From assembly GCA_006969625.1 (NCBI GenBank), contig CP030885.1, positions 930,001 through 994,000 on the forward strand: a DNA stretch of 64,000 nt, in the 5' to 3' direction. Numbering within the stretch: position 1 is the first letter of the stretch; each line of letters starts with the position of its first letter. The position numbers were made by a program, and so were the translations under genes. The notes beneath the pieces are model-generated. The model had not been told where the DNA came from and made no database searches. It saw only the letters and a program-made list of their open reading frames with translations. The DNA is from Rhodospirillaceae bacterium. Lineage in GTDB: Bacteria > Pseudomonadota > Alphaproteobacteria > Kiloniellales > DSM-21159. Below, piece by piece: positions 43,039-51,436 of this stretch.

Positions 43039-43937
43039 TCCGGCTGCGGCGCGCCCACCGCGAAGCGCTGACCGACCTCTGGCTGGCCGGGCCGGCGACG
43101 CTCGCCATGCTCACCCTGATCTTCGTGCCGGTGGCGCTGGTCGCGGTGCTGTCGCTGACCGACTACCAGTTCGGCGCCCGCCGCCTCGATTGGGTCGGCT
43201 TGGAGAACTACCGCGACCTCTTCGGCAGCGCCCAGGGCCGCCGCGCCATCGTCAACACGCTGATCTACGTCGCCGTCGTCATCCCCTTCTCGATGGGCCT
43301 GGCCCTGCTGGTCGCGCTCGGCCTGTTCCGGCTGAGCGCCTTCGCCCCGGCGCTGTCGAACCTGCTGCGCGCCGTCTACTTCCTGCCGGTGGCGGCGACT
43401 CTGGTGGCCATGGCGATCGCCTGGCAGATGCTGCTGCACCCCTCGATCGGGCTGGTCAACGCCGCGCTGTCCGGGCTCGGGCTGGCGGGTCAGGAGTGGC
43501 TCTCCGACCGCGGCCTGGTGCTCTACACCCTGGCGGCGATCGGCATCTGGCAGAGCGTCGGCTACAACATGGTGCTCTTTCTCGCCGGGCTCGCCGCCAT
43601 TCCGCCAACGCTCTACGAGGCAGCCGAGGTCGACGGCGCCGGGCGCGGCTGGGAGCGCTTCTGGACGGTGACCTGGCCGATGCTGGGGCCGACCACGCTG
43701 TTCGTCGCGGTGATCACCGCGACCCAGGCCTTCCGCGTGTTCGAGACGGTGGCGACCCTGACGCAGGGCGGCCCCGCCTTCGCCTCCGACGTCCTGGTTT
43801 ACGCGCTCTACCGGGAGGGCTTCGTCTACTTCAAGGCCGGCTACGCCAGCGCCATCACGGTGGTCTTCTTCGTCGTCATGCTGGTGTTGACGCTGGCCCA
43901 GTTCCGCGTCCTCGAGCGCCGGGTCCACTACCGATGA
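43035..43937 (+). CDS. Carbohydrate ABC transporter permease, MalF/UgpA type
   Basis: A 300-aa protein with six membrane helices and the EAA loop (EAAEVDGAGRGWERFWTVTWP) that contacts the ATPase. The start LAGPATLAMLTLIFVPVALV and the WVGLENYRDLFGS segment are typical of the family. ATG 43035 overlaps the ATPase stop. Works with the second permease at 43951. Confidence 0.9.
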   Translation: MIRLRRAHREALTDLWLAGPATLAMLTLIFVPVALVAVLSLTDYQFGARRLDWVGLENYRDLFGSAQGRRAIVNTLIYVAVVIPFSMGLALLVALGLFRLSAFAPALSNLLRAVYFLPVAATLVAMAIAWQMLLHPSIGLVNAALSGLGLAGQEWLSDRGLVLYTLAAIGIWQSVGYNMVLFLAGLAAIPPTLYEAAEVDGAGRGWERFWTVTWPMLGPTTLFVAVITATQAFRVFETVATLTQGGPAFASDVLVYALYREGFVYFKAGYASAITVVFFVVMLVLTLAQFRVLERRVHYR

Positions 43938-43950
43938 GGGGAGTCCGGCG

Positions 43951-44778
43951 ATGAGACGCTTCGGGATCGGCGACGCGCTGGCGCTGGCGGCGCTGCTGTT
44001 GGGTGCGGCGGCGATCTTCCTGCCCTTCTTCTGGATGCTCTCGCTGTCGCTGAAGCCGGCCGACGAGATCTTCTCCGCCGGCATCGACCTGCTGCCCAGC
44101 CGCCTCGAGTGGCGCAACTACCTGCAGGCCTTCACCGACGTGGCGCTCGCCCGCTACCTCTTCAACGGCGCGGTCGTCTGCCTCGGCATCCTGGTCTTCC
44201 AGCTCATCTTCGCCGTGCCCTGCGCCTTCGCGCTGGCGCACCGCAGCTTCCGCGGGCGCATGCTGGTCTTCGGCCTGGTCCTGGCCGGGCTGCTGGTGCC
44301 CTTCCACGTCACCGCCATCCCGCTGTTCCTCGGGCTCGCCGAGCTGCGGCTGCTCAACAGCTATGCCGCGCTGATCGTGCCGTTCGTCGCCTCGGTCTTC
44401 GGCATCTTCCTGTTCCGGCAGTTCTTCGCGCGCCTGCCCGCCGACCTGTTCGACGCCGCGCGCATCGACGGGCTGTCGGAGACGGCGATCGTCTGGCGCA
44501 TCGCCTTTCCGCTGGCCCTGCCGGCGGCCAGCGCCTTCGCCGTTTTCTCGGTCACCGCGCACTGGAACGACCTGTTCTGGCCGCTGATCGCGATTTCGGA
44601 TCCCGACCTGGCGACGCCGCCGCGCGGCATCGTCTACTTCCGCGACGAGGAATCCGGCGACGACGTCGGGCCGCTGATGGCGGCGGCCGTGATCGTCACG
44701 GCGCCGCTGATCCTCGGCTTCCTGTTCGCCCAGCGCACCTTCACGCGCGGCATCGCCGCCGGCGGGCTGCGCGGATGA
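43951..44778 (+). CDS. Carbohydrate ABC transporter permease, MalG/UgpE type
   Basis: A 275-aa protein with six membrane helices. After the first helix it has FWMLSLSLKPADEIF, the usual MalG-type start, and the EAA-like loop FDAARIDGLSETAIVWRIAF. HWNDLFWPLIAISDPD is typical of the C-terminal part. 13 bases after the first permease stop. Confidence 0.9.
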   Translation: MRRFGIGDALALAALLLGAAAIFLPFFWMLSLSLKPADEIFSAGIDLLPSRLEWRNYLQAFTDVALARYLFNGAVVCLGILVFQLIFAVPCAFALAHRSFRGRMLVFGLVLAGLLVPFHVTAIPLFLGLAELRLLNSYAALIVPFVASVFGIFLFRQFFARLPADLFDAARIDGLSETAIVWRIAFPLALPAASAFAVFSVTAHWNDLFWPLIAISDPDLATPPRGIVYFRDEESGDDVGPLMAAAVIVTAPLILGFLFAQRTFTRGIAAGGLRG

Positions 44779-44869
44779 CCAGAGGTCCAACAAGAAGAGC
44801 GCGTGCAGCGCCGGCGTTCGCGACCACCCCACGCGTCCCAGCCAACCCTGCAACCGGGAGCCTGATCAG

Positions 44870-46141
44870 ATGAGAACGCTTGCCATCGCCGCCGTCCTGG
44901 CGTTCGCCGCCGGCACGACCGCCACCCAGGTCAGCGCGCAGACCAGCGAGCTGCGCATCCACTACGCCATCCCGACCATCTGGTCGGAGACCCAGGAGGC
45001 CCTGGCCGCGGCCTTCATGGCGAAGCACCCCGACATCGCGGTCGTCATCGACGGGCCGGCCGAGAGCTACGCCGAGGGCGTGCAGCGGCTGCTGCGCGAA
45101 TCGGTCGCCGGCACCCTGCCGGACGTCGCCTACGTCGGCCTGAACCGCTGGCGCATCCTGGAGGACCGCGGCCTGACCCAGCCGCTCGACCCCTTCATCG
45201 AGAGCGCCGCCGCCTTCGAGGCGGCCGGCTACACCTCGGCGCTGCGCTCGCTCGGCCAGTACGAGGGCAAGCAGCACGCGCTGGCGACCTCCGCCTCGAC
45301 CCTGGTCATGTACGTCAATCCGGACCTGGTCGAGCGGGCCGGCGGCTCGATGGAGGACTTCCCGTCCACCTTCGACGGCGTGATCGAGCTGGCCGCCGAG
45401 ATCGACGCGCTCGGCGACAACATCGACGGCATCTGGGTCGACCGCCACGACTGGCGCTTTCAGTCGCTGCTCGGCTCCTACGGCGGCCGGCCGATGACCG
45501 AGGACGAGAGCGACATCACCTTCGACCAGGCGCCGGGCGTCGCGGCGGCGACGCTGTACCGGCGCTTCGTCGCGGAGGGCGGCATGGAGAGCTATGCCGA
45601 TAACGAGGCGCGCCAAGCCTACCCGGCCGGCACCATCGGCATCATGCTGGAGAGCTCCTCGCTGCTGAAGCGCTTCGAGGAGGCGGCCGGCGACAAGTTC
45701 CAGGTGACGGTCAAGCCGCTGCCGGTCGCCGCCGAGGACCCCGGCACCGTCTACTTCCCGACGGGCGGCTCGGCCGTCGTCATGCTGGCCGAGGATGCCG
45801 ACACGCAGCAGGCCGCTTGGGAGTACATCCAGTTCGTCACCGGCCCCGAGGGCGCCAAGATCGTCGTCGAGAACACCGGCTATGCGCCGACCAACGCCAT
45901 CGTGCTGGAGGACGAGGCCTACCTCGGCGCCTACTACGCGGCCAATCCGAACGCCTTCGTTGCGCACCGGCAGGTCGCCCGCCACGCCGGCCCCTGGTAC
46001 GCCTATCCTGGTGCCGAAGGCGTGGCCGTGACCGACCTGATCGCCGCCGCCCTGGTCGAGATCGCCGAGGGCGACGCCGAGCCGGGCCCGCGCATCGAGG
46101 CGCTGGCCGAGACGCTGCGCGACGAGCTGGATATGCGGTGA
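44870..46141 (+). CDS. ABC transporter substrate-binding protein, family 1
   Basis: A 423-aa protein with a signal peptide (cleavage near residue 24, TQVSAQT). The family 1 fold: LRIHYAIPTIWSETQEALAA, FMAKHPDIAVVIDGPAESYA, VMYVNPDLVERAGG, YFPTGGSAVVMLAEDADTQQ, AWEYIQFVTGPEGAKIVVEN. Similar to UgpB/ThuE-type proteins for glycerol phosphates and sugars. It is the last gene of the ABC operon, followed by a strong terminator. GGGAG ribosome site precedes ATG 44870. The ligand cannot be told from the sequence. Confidence 0.88.
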   Translation: MRTLAIAAVLAFAAGTTATQVSAQTSELRIHYAIPTIWSETQEALAAAFMAKHPDIAVVIDGPAESYAEGVQRLLRESVAGTLPDVAYVGLNRWRILEDRGLTQPLDPFIESAAAFEAAGYTSALRSLGQYEGKQHALATSASTLVMYVNPDLVERAGGSMEDFPSTFDGVIELAAEIDALGDNIDGIWVDRHDWRFQSLLGSYGGRPMTEDESDITFDQAPGVAAATLYRRFVAEGGMESYADNEARQAYPAGTIGIMLESSSLLKRFEEAAGDKFQVTVKPLPVAAEDPGTVYFPTGGSAVVMLAEDADTQQAAWEYIQFVTGPEGAKIVVENTGYAPTNAIVLEDEAYLGAYYAANPNAFVAHRQVARHAGPWYAYPGAEGVAVTDLIAAALVEIAEGDAEPGPRIEALAETLRDELDMR

Positions 46142-46165
46142 TCCAGCCGAGCAGGGCGAAAGGCT

Positions 46166-46203
46166 GCGAGGGCGCCTGCGCTGCGGGCGCCCTCGCGCTT
46201 TTT
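46166..46203 (+). terminator. Strong rho-independent terminator
   Basis: Perfect 11-bp arms (gcgagggcgcc, 46166-46176; ggcgccctcgc, 46186-46196) followed by ttttt (46199-46203), 25 bases after the binding-protein stop. It closes the carbohydrate ABC operon. Confidence 0.9.
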
Positions 46204-46284
46204 GCGGGTCGGGCCGGATCTGCTATAGCCAGGAAGGCTGGCCCGTGTCGGCGGAGACGGGAGGGGCGGACGGCCGGTTCGAGA

Positions 46285-48051
46285 ATGGACGTGCAGCGGC
46301 AGGACAAGGGTGCGGCGCGGTCGCTCGGCCATCAGCGCGGCTTCCTGATCGGCGCGGCGATCGGCTCCGGCGGCATGGCCCTGGCGGCCGAGCGCGGTGG
46401 CGCCGACTTCCTGCTGGCAATCAACGCCGGGCGCTTGCGCAGCATGGGCGCCCCCTCGATCGCCTCGGCTCTGCCGATCTTCGAGGCCGCACGCCTGACC
46501 GAGAGCTTCGCTCGCGACGAGTTGCTGCCCCAGTGCCGCATCCCGGTGCTGCTGGGCCTCGACGTCTGGGGCGAAGACTTCCGCCCGTCCGAGCGCGCGC
46601 GGGAGATCGCCGCCGCCGGGTTCGCCGGCGCGGTGAACTTCCCCAGCGCCATTCACCAGTCGCGCGCCATGCAGCAGATGCTGAGCCGCGCCGGCCGCGG
46701 GATCGAGGCGGAGGTGGCGCAGCTGCGCGCCGTCCAGGACGCCGGCCTGACCGCCATGTTCTACTGCGCCACCCGCACCCAGGCCCGGCTGGCCGCCGAT
46801 GCCGGCCTCGAGCTGATCTGCCTGAACCTGGGCTGGAACGTCGGCGGCGCCCTCGGCCACCGCGCGCGGCGCACGATCGAGGAGGTGGCGCTCGGCGTGC
46901 GCGAGATCGGCCGCCTGCTCAAGCGCATCAACCCACGCACCCGCTTCCTGCTCGAGGGCGGGCCGGTGGCGACGGCCGATGACTTGGCCGCGCTCATGCG
47001 CCTGGCACCGCTCGACGGCTACGTCGGCGGCTCCACCTTCGAGCGCATGCCGTTGGAGGAGTCCGTCGCTGACCGCATCGAACGGTTCCGTCGCGCCGAG
47101 CGCGGGGCAGCCGCGCTGAGCGGCGGCGGTGCGGCGCTGGTCGCCTGGGGCCGGCGCTTCGGCTTCGTCGGGCAGTCGCAGGCGCAGATCGCCTTTCTGC
47201 GTCGGCTGCGGCAGCTCGCCGGCCGCGCCTCGCCGGTGCTGCTGCTGTCGCATCCGGGCGGCGACCTGCAGCCTAGCTTGCGCGCGCTGGCCGGCAATGG
47301 CGCCAGCGCACCCAACGTTTTCCACGTCGACCTCGAGGGCGAGGACGTGCCGGCCCGCGCGCGGGCGCTGCTGTTCGGGAGCTGGGACCCCAATCCCCGG
47401 CGCCGGCCGGCGCTGGGCGACGCGGAGATCGACGCCGTGGTGATCCATGCGCCGCACCGCCTGCCCGCCGGGACCCAGCGGCGCCTGGCGCGCACCCTGG
47501 CCGAAGGCGCCCTGCGGCCGGCCGGGGCGCGGCGGCCGGTCCCGCTGCAGCCGCGCCTGGTCTTCTCCCTGGTGGCGGCCGAGATCGACGCCCGCGGCGC
47601 TGCCGCCGCCCTGGATCCGGCGCTTGCCGATACGCTGGCCGGCTGCACGCTGCACCTGCCGGCGCTTTCGGCCCGCCGCGACGACCTGGCCGAGCAGATC
47701 GCGCATCTGTCCGGCGACGGCGGCAACCCGCCGCTGACGCGCGACGACTTCTCCGCCGAGGCCCTGGCGGTGCTGCACGCGCATGAATGGCCGGGCAACG
47801 AGGCCGAGCTGCGCGGCCTGCTGGCGGCGCTGGAGCGCGCGGCACGCAGCGACACGATCGCCGCCGCCGAGCTGCAGCCGTTGCTGGCGCGCGCCGAGGT
47901 CTCGGCGCCGTCGCCCACGCGCACCGAGAAGGACCGCATCGCCAAGGCCCTGTGGCGCCACAATTTCAAGCGCGGGCGAACGGCGGCGGCGCTCGGGATC
48001 TCCCGCAAGACCCTCTACAACAAGATCCGCAAGTACGGCCTCTCGCCCTGA
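46285..48051 (+). CDS. PEP_hydrolase (TIM-barrel) domain fused to degenerate AAA+ and Fis helix-turn-helix: probable regulator
   Basis: 588 aa. Residues about 15-275 are a PEP_hydrolase/TIM-barrel-signal domain (FLIGAAIGSGGMALAAERGG; LLGLDVWGEDF; GFAGAVNFPSAI; LICLNLGWNVGG; LDGYVGGSTFERMPLE). About 285-520 align with a sigma-54-activator AAA+ region, starting FVGQSQAQIAFLRRLRQLAG, but the Walker A spot reads SHPGGDLQ, no GAFTGA loop exists, and the Walker B spot is IDAVVIHAPHRLP. EWPGNEAELRGLLAALERAA preserves the C-terminal lid. The last 45 residues are a Fis-type helix-turn-helix (GRTAAALGISRKTLYNKIRK). It should bind DNA but not hydrolyse ATP or activate sigma-54. ATG 46285. The ligand may be the substrate of the related enzymes downstream. 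Confidence 0.8.
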   Translation: MDVQRQDKGAARSLGHQRGFLIGAAIGSGGMALAAERGGADFLLAINAGRLRSMGAPSIASALPIFEAARLTESFARDELLPQCRIPVLLGLDVWGEDFRPSERAREIAAAGFAGAVNFPSAIHQSRAMQQMLSRAGRGIEAEVAQLRAVQDAGLTAMFYCATRTQARLAADAGLELICLNLGWNVGGALGHRARRTIEEVALGVREIGRLLKRINPRTRFLLEGGPVATADDLAALMRLAPLDGYVGGSTFERMPLEESVADRIERFRRAERGAAALSGGGAALVAWGRRFGFVGQSQAQIAFLRRLRQLAGRASPVLLLSHPGGDLQPSLRALAGNGASAPNVFHVDLEGEDVPARARALLFGSWDPNPRRRPALGDAEIDAVVIHAPHRLPAGTQRRLARTLAEGALRPAGARRPVPLQPRLVFSLVAAEIDARGAAAALDPALADTLAGCTLHLPALSARRDDLAEQIAHLSGDGGNPPLTRDDFSAEALAVLHAHEWPGNEAELRGLLAALERAARSDTIAAAELQPLLARAEVSAPSPTRTEKDRIAKALWRHNFKRGRTAAALGISRKTLYNKIRKYGLSP

Positions 48052-48072
48052 TCCGGGCGGCCCGATCGGCCG

Positions 48073-48756
48073 TCAGGCGTCCAGGGCAACCGGACGGCAG
48101 ACGACGCCCTGGACGCACTGGGGCCACAGCCGCGGATGGTCGGCCTCCGTGCGGTCGGCGAGCAGCAGCAGCGGGCCCTGCCAACCAGCCTCTGCCAGGG
48201 CCGCGCGCACGGCCTGGGCCGCGGCGCCGCGCTGGCGCAGGGAGGGAAAGCCTGCGGCGAAGTCGCCGACCTTGGGCAGGACCAGGACCAGGTCGGGGTC
48301 CGCCGCCGCGAGGGCATAGGCCGCCTCGCCGTCGCAGACCACGGCAAGGATGCGCAGTCCGGCGGCCTTGAAGGCGGCGAGGCGCTCCGCCTCGCGCGCG
48401 CTGTCGAGGTGCACGTCGGCGAGCTGCTGCGCCAGCTCCGGGTCGTGCTGGCCGGCGCTCGGCAGGTTGGCGATCGCGGCGATGCCGGCGGCCCGCAGCG
48501 TCGCGGCTGTCGGCGCGACCCGCAGGAAGGGGTCGGCGAGGAACAGCCCGGCGGCGCTGCCCGGCGGCGGCGGGGTGCTGGCCAGCGTCGCCAGCAGGGT
48601 GCGGCAGCCGTCCTGGTTGGGCAGCAGGATGGCGACCTCGGCCGGCAGCCCGCAGTCGCGCAGGCGTGGCGCCAGCGTCACCAACGCGGCCGGCGCCAGC
48701 GGGTCGGGCTGCGCGCCGGGGCGCCAGACCAGCGGCCAGCTCAACAGGCCGGGCAT
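48073..48756 (-). CDS. Divergent PEP_hydrolase-like TIM-barrel protein
   Basis: A 227-aa soluble protein. It lines up by motif order with the PEP_hydrolase domains at 46285 and 56964: GLFLADPFLRVAPTAATLRA (compare GTDPF), GIAAIANLPSAGQHDPELAQ (compare GVQNFPTVG), a Glu-Arg helix (DSAREAERLAAFKAAGLRIL) and DPDLVLVLPKVG (compare [14 protein letters not shown]). The final GGST region of the other copies is replaced by CVQGVVCRPVALDA, so active-site residues may be lost. Start ATG 48756 (an in-frame GTG at 48771 is less likely). It follows the GntR gene by 31 bases on the same strand. Family membership is inferred by eye. Confidence 0.6.
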   Translation of the reverse strand: MPGLLSWPLVWRPGAQPDPLAPAALVTLAPRLRDCGLPAEVAILLPNQDGCRTLLATLASTPPPPGSAAGLFLADPFLRVAPTAATLRAAGIAAIANLPSAGQHDPELAQQLADVHLDSAREAERLAAFKAAGLRILAVVCDGEAAYALAAADPDLVLVLPKVGDFAAGFPSLRQRGAAAQAVRAALAEAGWQGPLLLLADRTEADHPRLWPQCVQGVVCRPVALDA

Positions 48757-48787
48757 GACCACCTTTCCCACCGCCGTGCCATGGCCG

Positions 48788-49462
48788 TCAGAGTTCCAGC
48801 AGGGCGCGGCGGACTTCCTCCAGGTGGGCGATCATGGCCTCGCGCGCCGCCTTCGGCGAGCGGCGGCGGATCGCCTCGACGATCTCGCCGTGCTGCGCGA
48901 CGTAGCGCGCCTTGAGGGCCGGCGAGTAGGCCTGGCGCTTGGCCGCCAGCCAGTCGGCATTGGCGCGCATGGCGCCGAGCATCTCCTCGACGCGCACGAT
49001 GAGCTGGTTGTGGGTCATCGCGAAGAGGCGCTTGTGCAGCGCGGCGTCGTGGAGTTCGAAGGTCTCCATCTCCTCCGTCGCCGCCGAGGCCGCCTGGATG
49101 CGGTCCAGCTCGGCCAGGTCGGAGTCCGTCGCGTTGGCCGCCGCCGCCGCCGCCGCCGCGGGTTCGATCAGCAGGCGCGCATCGATCAGGTCCTTCGGGC
49201 TGATCTCGTTCGCCGCTTGATGGGGCAGTGCCGGGCCGTTCCCCGGGCCGCCGCCGCGGATGAAGGTGCCGCGCCCGATCTGGCGCGTGACCAGACCCTC
49301 GGACTGCAGCAGCGAAATGGCGTGGCGCACCGTGTTGCGCGCGATCCCGAACTGCTCGGCCAGCTCGCGCTCGGGCGGCATGCGTCCCGTGGCGCGCCAC
49401 TCGCCGGCGTCGAGCCGTTGCCGCAGGTCGCTGGCGACGTCGTGGGCGATCAGCTTGGGCAT
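48788..49462 (-). CDS. GntR-family regulator, FadR (FCD) subfamily
   Basis: A 224-aa protein. Winged helix: ASDLRQRLDAGEWRATGRMP, then ELAEQFGIARNTVRHAISLL and RGTFIRGGG. The FCD helical domain follows (ARLLIEPAAAAAAAANATDS; FELHDAALHKRLFAMTHNQL, with the Asp/His ligands of the metal pocket). Start ATG 49462 directly precedes the domain; the in-frame upstream extension is AT-rich promoter DNA. It is divergent from the DUF302 gene and co-transcribed with the divergent PEP_hydrolase-like gene. It probably senses a carboxylic acid from the pathway downstream. Confidence 0.9.
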   Translation of the reverse strand: MPKLIAHDVASDLRQRLDAGEWRATGRMPPERELAEQFGIARNTVRHAISLLQSEGLVTRQIGRGTFIRGGGPGNGPALPHQAANEISPKDLIDARLLIEPAAAAAAAANATDSDLAELDRIQAASAATEEMETFELHDAALHKRLFAMTHNQLIVRVEEMLGAMRANADWLAAKRQAYSPALKARYVAQHGEIVEAIRRRSPKAAREAMIAHLEEVRRALLEL

Positions 49463-49557
49463 TTTGTGAGACTCTTTTGAGGACCGAATATGAACCTTTA
49501 TCTGCCTCCTTCTCCGGCAATCAAGCGCAAATCGTCCTGACAGAGTCCGCTTGGCGG

Positions 49558-49590
49558 TTGACACAGCCAATTGGACTAGGGATTGTATAG
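49558..49590 (+). promoter_or_regulatory. Promoter with overlapping palindrome upstream of the DUF302 gene
   Basis: TTGACA (49558-49563) is a perfect -35; the -10 is gattgtat (49581-49588), at 17-19 bases. The palindrome ccaattgg (49567-49574) lies in the spacer and may be the GntR operator. The whole 49463-49638 divergent region is clearly more AT-rich than the rest. Confidence 0.5.
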
Positions 49591-49638
49591 GAAGAGCTGC
49601 AAATAGGTTTAGAACCGGATCAGTTCAGGGAGGGCCGA

Positions 49639-50127
49639 ATGCGCCACTTCATGTCTGCCCTTGCGTGCGCCGCCGCTCTCGGCCTCGCCTTGGCATGGGC
49701 GGCGCCGGCGAGCGCCACAGAGAAGGGCATGATCCGCCTGCAAAGCCCGCACTCCGTCGAGGAGACGGCGCAGCGCTTCGAGGATGCGGTGCGGGCCAAG
49801 GGTCTGAAGGTCTTCCCGCGCATCGATCACGGCGCGGCGGCTGCCGAGTACGGCGAGGAGATGCCGCCGACGCTCGTGCTCGGCTTCGGCAACCCGAAGT
49901 ACGGCACCCCCTTCATGCGTGAGCAGCCGGAGGCGGGGATCGACTTCCCGCCGCGGGCGATCGTCTACGAGCGCGCGGACGGGACCGTATGGCTGGCCTA
50001 CAACACCTCGGAGTACCTCTACCGCGAGCTCTTCGAGCGGCACGGGCTCAGCTACCCCGAGGGCGACATCGCCTTCTTTGCCGGTGCCGTGGAAGAGTTG
50101 GCCGCCGCGGCGGTCGCGCCGGAGTGA
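49639..50127 (+). CDS. Periplasmic DUF302-domain protein
   Basis: A 162-aa protein with a signal peptide (cleavage after APASATE, near residue 28). The DUF302 domain is clear: SPHSVEETAQRFEDAVRAKG, LKVFPRIDHGAAA, LVLGFGNPKYGTPFMREQPE, FPPRAIVYERADGTVWLAYN, and a final helix. DUF302 proteins form small alpha-beta folds and may bind lipophilic or aromatic compounds. Start ATG 49639 with GGGAGGG upstream. Divergent from the GntR regulator, ahead of the Liv-type transporter genes. Confidence 0.85.
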   Translation: MRHFMSALACAAALGLALAWAAPASATEKGMIRLQSPHSVEETAQRFEDAVRAKGLKVFPRIDHGAAAAEYGEEMPPTLVLGFGNPKYGTPFMREQPEAGIDFPPRAIVYERADGTVWLAYNTSEYLYRELFERHGLSYPEGDIAFFAGAVEELAAAAVAPE

Positions 50128-50421
50128 ACCCTCCAAACCTGTCGCTCGGCTGCTCCCCCGCGCCGACGTGGGTCTTGGGAATCTGCAAAAGCAGATCCAG
50201 AGTTACCCAGTATTACCCAAAAGAGCAGTCGTGGGCGGTTGCTCCACGAGACGCTTCCTGGGCAAGCTTTAGTTCGCAATCGCCATCAACGGCGCAACGG
50301 CAGAGATGCCGGAAAGGCTCGCAGCGCAATTCCGTTGCGTAAACTCGCGGGCCGTCAGGGAGGATGTGGTCATGCGGAAGGCGCGGTTGGCCGGCGCCGC
50401 CGGCGCACCCGACAGCGCGCG
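50128..50421. other. 294-bp region upstream of the Liv-type operon
   Basis: No gene. It contains a short perfect hairpin (atctgc, 50181-50186; gcagat, 50191-50196; loop aaaa) and a direct repeat ttaccca (near 50203 and 50214). The region is AT-richer than average and is the likely promoter/operator of the 50422-64000 operon. Confidence 0.45.
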
Positions 50422-51432
50422 ATGAGGCGCTTCGTCGAGCGGCATCCCTTTGGCGCGCTGCTGATCGCGGTCGCGGTGGCGATCTTCGTGTGGCTGATCT
50501 TCGCGGTCTGGCCGGAGTGGCTGGTCGACGCCATCGGGCGCAAGAAGACCTTCGTCAACACGCTGCTCAACGGCATCACCCTGGCCGGCCTCTACTTCCT
50601 GGTCGCCAGCGGCTTCACCCTGGTGTTCGGCCTGATGCGCAACGTCAACCTGGCGCACGGTTCGATGTACCTGCTGGGCGCCTACATCGGCTACGAGGTC
50701 TCGGAGGCGACCGGGAGTTGGTTCCTCGGTCTGGCCGTCGCCTTCCTCGCCATCGCGCTCACCGGCGTGCTGCTGCAGGTGCTGATCTTCCGGCGCATGG
50801 AGGGCGAGGACCTGCGCCAGACCCTGGTGACGATCGGCATCTCGATCATCGCCGCCGACCTGATGCTGGCGGTGTGGACCGGCACGACCTACCAGTTCCT
50901 GCCGCCCGAATGGCTGTTCGGCGCCGCGCAGCTTCCGATCGTCTCGGTGATCCGCTCGTCCGGCGATGCGGTCTACATCGTCTATCCGATCTACCGCCTG
51001 GTGGTGCTGGCCGTCGCCATCGCCGCCGGCATCGCGCTGTGGCTGTTTCTCAACCGCACCCGCGTCGGCATGATGGTGCGCGCCGGCGTCAACGACCGCG
51101 AGATGCTGGCGGCCTCCGGAGTCAATGTGCAGCTCGTCTTCGCCCTGGTCTTCGCCATCGGTGCCGGGCTCGCGGGCATGGCCGGGGTGATCGGCGGCAC
51201 GGCTCTGTCGATCGCGCCCGGCGAGGACATCCGCTACCTGCTCGCCTCGCTGATCGTCGTCATCGTTGGCGGGCTCGGCTCGGTGACGGGGGCTGCGCTC
51301 GGCGCGCTGCTGATCGGCCTGGCCGAGCAGTTCGGGCTGGCCTACTTCCCGACCTACGGCGTGGTGCTGACCTTCCTGATCATGGTGGTGACCCTGGCGG
51401 TGCGCCCGCAGGGCATCATGGGCGGGCGCTGA
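50422..51432 (+). CDS. Branched-chain-amino-acid-type ABC permease, LivH family
   Basis: A 336-aa protein with 8-9 membrane helices. KTFVNTLLNGITLAGLYFLV, FGLMRNVNLAHGSMYLLGAY and GVNDREMLAASGVNVQLVFA (the cytoplasmic loop that meets the ATPases) are family hallmarks. The end is LAVRPQGIMGGR, as usual. Start ATG 50422 (MRRFVERHPFGALL) is chosen over upstream in-frame sequence that lacks coding character. First gene of a run containing LivM, binding protein, LivG, and LivF fused to UPF0261. The substrate may not be an amino acid. Confidence 0.9.
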   Translation: MRRFVERHPFGALLIAVAVAIFVWLIFAVWPEWLVDAIGRKKTFVNTLLNGITLAGLYFLVASGFTLVFGLMRNVNLAHGSMYLLGAYIGYEVSEATGSWFLGLAVAFLAIALTGVLLQVLIFRRMEGEDLRQTLVTIGISIIAADLMLAVWTGTTYQFLPPEWLFGAAQLPIVSVIRSSGDAVYIVYPIYRLVVLAVAIAAGIALWLFLNRTRVGMMVRAGVNDREMLAASGVNVQLVFALVFAIGAGLAGMAGVIGGTALSIAPGEDIRYLLASLIVVIVGGLGSVTGAALGALLIGLAEQFGLAYFPTYGVVLTFLIMVVTLAVRPQGIMGGR

Positions 51433-51436
51433 GGCG

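Noticed and set aside
46285..48051. A functional sigma-54 activator
   Set aside because: Walker A, Walker B and GAFTGA motifs are all missing, although flanking text aligns with the family.
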